Positions 60,832-64,000 of a stretch of 64,000 bases of DNA are shown here, one piece after another. The notes below the pieces were generated by a model that searched no databases, was not told the origin of the DNA, and worked only from the letters and a program-made list of their open reading frames with translations. The DNA lies in contig JAXRKN010000030.1 in the NCBI GenBank assembly GCA_038502055.1, positions 1 through 64,000 of the forward strand. Direction: 5' to 3'. A program made the translations under genes and the position numbers. Numbering within the stretch: position 1 is the first letter of the stretch; each line of letters opens with the position of its first letter. The stretch is from Tanytarsus gracilentus (lineage: Eukaryota; Arthropoda; Insecta; Diptera; Chironomidae).

Positions 60832-63800
60832 AAACTCATGAGCGAGGTTTTACACAAAGTTTTTCTGTCGAGAGAGAGTGAAACAGAATGGAATGTGGAA
60901 TTTATTTTCTTTAGTGAGCGAACACCCGGCAAAATGTGAAAGACTCTTTTGCCATCCTTGAATGAATGAGCTGCAAGTTGAAGGTCCTTTCAAATAATCG
61001 GCTGCGGAAAAAAGCGCGTGGAAGCGCGTGAGAATTTTTTTTTTGGGATTGAAATATTGAGGAATTTTTTAATAATTTTTCAAACAGTTCTTCATCACTT
61101 TAAATTTTCTAATTTAATTAACGAAATCTTAATAATTTAAATTTATTTTTATGTTAATTTCTGTGCCAACTTTGTATCACCCTGAACCTTCTAAAACGCT
61201 TCCTCATCTAATCACGCTGTGTTCTCTCTCCACCCCCTCAACCTTGAGCGCATTCATCGCCCTCTTCGTCGTCGTCATCAGCATCGACTTACGATTCTAT
61301 TGCAAAAAATCTCGTTTCTTGATTCTAATTCTCTTTTTAATACAAAGTAACATTTTCTTTTTCTCTCTCTCTCTTCTCATCATCATCATAAAACCGTCAA
61401 TTTGAGTGATCATAAATTTAGAATTAGAGTAAAGACTTACAAATACAATGAGAAGTGAAAAAAAATCGTGGTGTGAATTGCCGAAAAAAAAAATATTTTG
61501 TTTGTGTCCTTCAACTATATTTAAAAAGAAAAAATCGAGTCAGTACAGTGAGAGAATGGAACTCACTCAAAGTGGTTTTTTAAAGAGTAATTTAGGAAAT
61601 ATTAATTTTTTCAATTTATCCCTAAATAAATAAATATTTTAATATTTTGAGAAAAACAGCAAATCAGTTTTTGGAAAAATGTCAACAAATTCAACCAAAA
61701 TGTTTAGAAAAATTAAAAATTAAATATTTATTTTCTGAAACTTTTGTTAAGTTCTAAGTTAGAAGTTCTAACCCGTCACTGTACGATTCTCATTGAAGAA
61801 GTTCATCGAAACGACCGGCATTGACCCATTAGCAGAAAAATAGCCGAAAAAATCCGCACACACAACCTCCACAAAATATCACAACGAAATAACTTGCACG
61901 CATACCAGAATAAAAAATCTTTCCTGGTCTATATGAGAAGAAAAAAATTCAACTTTTGAGAATGTTTCACTTTTAAACGTGTATCGGAGTTCTCGCACAT
62001 AGCAAAATTCGCACAGTCTCTCTCTCTCTCCCTCTCGAGGAAGGCAAGCCCGATGTAAGAATTCAAGGTCAGTTCATTGACTCCAAAGTTTGTTTTCGCT
62101 TCAAGTGTTTCATTTTTTCTCTCTTCTCTATCGCTCACTAATACAAAACGATTGGGGAATGGAGGAATGAATACGAATGGCAGTGAAGTTGGTGTTACGA
62201 GCGTAAAGCTAAATTCCCGTTTTTCTTACGATTCTCTTGAAGCGCTTTATTTTAAAATTTTTGCTTCTTTTTACTCCTTGCTGGTTGAAGTATGATAGAA
62301 AAATTAATGAAGATTGAGAGAATGTAGAGATTTGGTTGTGGAATTTTTAATCTTCTTGATTTCAATTTTTCTAGAGAATTTTTCAATGTTTTTCCTAATA
62401 AACTTCATTTTTAATAATTACAACTTAATTATGCAACTTTTAAGTAGTTGAACTTTACTGCCCTTTTTTAACGACCGTCTTTATTATTTCTTTTTCTTTT
62501 CGTCAATAATAAAATCTTTTATTGAAACTCCACACGAGCCTCCTTTTCCACACATTTCATTCTGTTTCTCTTTTATGAATGAAACCCGAACGTGAATGAC
62601 AATTTTTATTTTTTAAAACTGAATTTAATGAGTTTTAAGTGTCAATAAAAACCTTTAATGCCTCTCAATTTTTTTCTCACTTTACTTCAAAACTTTCCAG
62701 GAATTTTCTCAACCTTGAAATAATTTCTTCACACTCGACTCTCTAATTCTTTTCTCTCATGTAACACAATGATGCATCGCTTCATCTTTAGACACAACTT
62801 ACTATGCACATTCTGCAACATTGAGGTAATCGACATGCAGCAAAAACCATAAAAAATAAATTAAAGCATGAGAAGTCGTTAAAGACTTCAAAGTGTGACT
62901 TTAAGAATGGCAAAAAAAGAAAAAGGTCAGAAAGTTTCATGCTGGGGTCATGGCTGATTATTTTTATGGATAGCCATGATGAGGCTTTATGGTAAAACAA
63001 TAAAAGGATAATTATGTGTGACTGATTTGATGCCAAGGATTTTTTAATGATTTTTTTTTGTTTGTTTTATTATAAGTCCCGTAAAATTTAGTTGAATTTT
63101 ATTTTGTCTCAAACACTAAAAAAATTCAATATTAAAAATTCATGAACTCGGCTCTAACAAGTTCAACGTTCTCCTCTTCCCCACTCACTTAAGTCACCGT
63201 CTTTCTCGCTCTTTCTTGCCACGTACACAACAGTTGACAGTTGTTCTGCGCGTGGTAAATTATCGGTTGGTAAAAGCATAAAAAGACGAAAAGAACATGA
63301 AAAAGTAGCGAAAAGAAAGCGACAAAAATTTCTGCGTGCGTTGGTAAAAAAGTTCTAAAGTCAAAATATCGAAAGAAGAGGTCGATGGATAAATTTAAGG
63401 TAGAAAGAAGCATTTTGAGATGTTTGAAGAAAAAAGCAAAAAAGTTGGCAGTGAAAATGATTTTTTTTTTGCTTTTTATGGGCAGCATGTTGTTACTAAA
63501 TTGAATTAGTTTTGATGAAGTCACAAAATATGGCTAGATGTGGATAAAAGTCTAGTCGAGGTGACTGCGATCAACAAAGTTTTAGAAAAGTGTCGAGAAG
63601 AGAGGATAAAATATTATTTTTATAGCTTCTCTATTTTATTAACTAAAATTCCCAAAGTGCGTTAACACTTTTTTGTGCCTCTTCATCTCAACGTAAAATA
63701 AGATAAAAAGTTGTTTAATTTTTTTCTCAACATATTTGCCACTTTGAAACTGGTGATCGAAACACCATAAAAAGTTGAAAAACAAAAAAGTTTTTCAGAG

Positions 63801-64000
63801 TCAAAGAATTTTTTGATTTACTTCCTTGTTATAAAGACAATTGACTCGATAATTGGATAGTTTTAAAATTTAATTGGGAAGGTTTAGAGATGAATATTTT
63901 TTCATTGTTTACATCACAATTCACAGAAATGAGATTAGAAATTTAAGAAGAGTGAAAGAAAGTGAAGAAGAAAATTTTTAAATTTAAAATTCAAGGAACT
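60832..64000. promoter_or_regulatory. E75A 5' flank
   Basis: No coding exon can be supported here. It holds a composite nuclear-receptor site at 62,063-62,083 (TCAAGGTCA overlapping a 12/13 ecdysone element, AGTTCATTGACTC), CT/GA runs near 61,361 and 62,017-62,030, and AT-rich sequence. Frames at 61,151-61,405, 61,448-61,633, 62,077-62,295, 62,788-63,036 and 63,189-63,524 are low-complexity or unrecognisable. If a C-type E75 start exon exists, this would be part of its first intron. Confidence 0.5.
62063..62083. promoter_or_regulatory. Composite nuclear-receptor site in the E75A upstream region
   Basis: TCAAGGTCA (an FTZ-F1/monomer-type site) overlaps AGTTCATTGACTC, which fits the ecdysone element consensus at 12 of 13 positions. 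It lies about 1.2 kb upstream of the candidate A start site. Confidence 0.45.

Noticed and set aside
60841..64000. E75C-type start exon
   Set aside because: No frame with a donor in the correct phase and E75C-like sequence was found; such an exon would have to lie outside the window.

Overview
This is AT-rich insect nuclear DNA. The one protein-coding gene that can be fully supported lies on the minus strand: the ecdysone-inducible nuclear receptor E75 (Eip75B/NR1D3 family). Its DNA-binding domain, ligand-binding domain and C-terminal motifs match dipteran E75 as I remember it. The AT richness, insect-type core promoter motifs and small transposable elements suit a lower (nematoceran) dipteran, possibly a midge. 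That placement is inference, and no species is claimed.

Layout. (1) 1-26,736: one satellite array of about 144 nearly identical monomers of about 185 bp. (2) 26,681-27,199: the array's edge, where a monomer runs without a break into the C-terminal tail of a non-LTR retrotransposon reverse transcriptase, followed by an (ACAAT)n tail and a last scrap of satellite sequence. (3) 27,202-27,843: a palindrome with arms of about 225 bp (foldback-like). (4) 27,844-34,319: intergenic and 3'-flanking DNA with simple repeats, one candidate plus-strand core promoter and no convincing gene. (5) 34,320-60,829: the E75 transcription unit on the minus strand. (6) 60,830-64,000: E75A 5' flank with candidate hormone-receptor sites.

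E75 can be assembled exactly from conserved splice sites. Four common exons (44,849-44,993; 37,974-38,212; 35,284-35,910; 34,320-35,225) encode zinc finger 2, the hinge, the ligand-binding domain and the C-terminal tail. Three alternative 5' coding ends feed into them in frame. An A-type start (60,320-60,578) plus the zinc finger 1 exon (57,108-57,196) gives 754 aa with a complete DNA-binding domain. A B-type start (48,112-48,543) joins zinc finger 2 directly, giving 782 aa without finger 1. A 55-nt D-type start (40,087-40,141) joins the hinge exon, giving 608 aa with no zinc fingers. This is the classical insect E75 isoform logic. A further C-type start, if present, would lie beyond position 64,000.

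Regulatory sequence fits an ecdysone-responsive gene. There is an Inr plus a correctly spaced DPE upstream of the A start, and four perfect 13-bp ecdysone response element palindromes: two upstream of the B exon, one in the A-specific intron, and one between the zinc finger 2 exon and the D exon. The introns also hold a hAT-type MITE with an 8-bp target duplication, a piggyBac-type MITE between TTAA sites, a pair of about 380-bp dispersed repeats, and a frameshifted relic of the alpha-amylase C-terminal domain.
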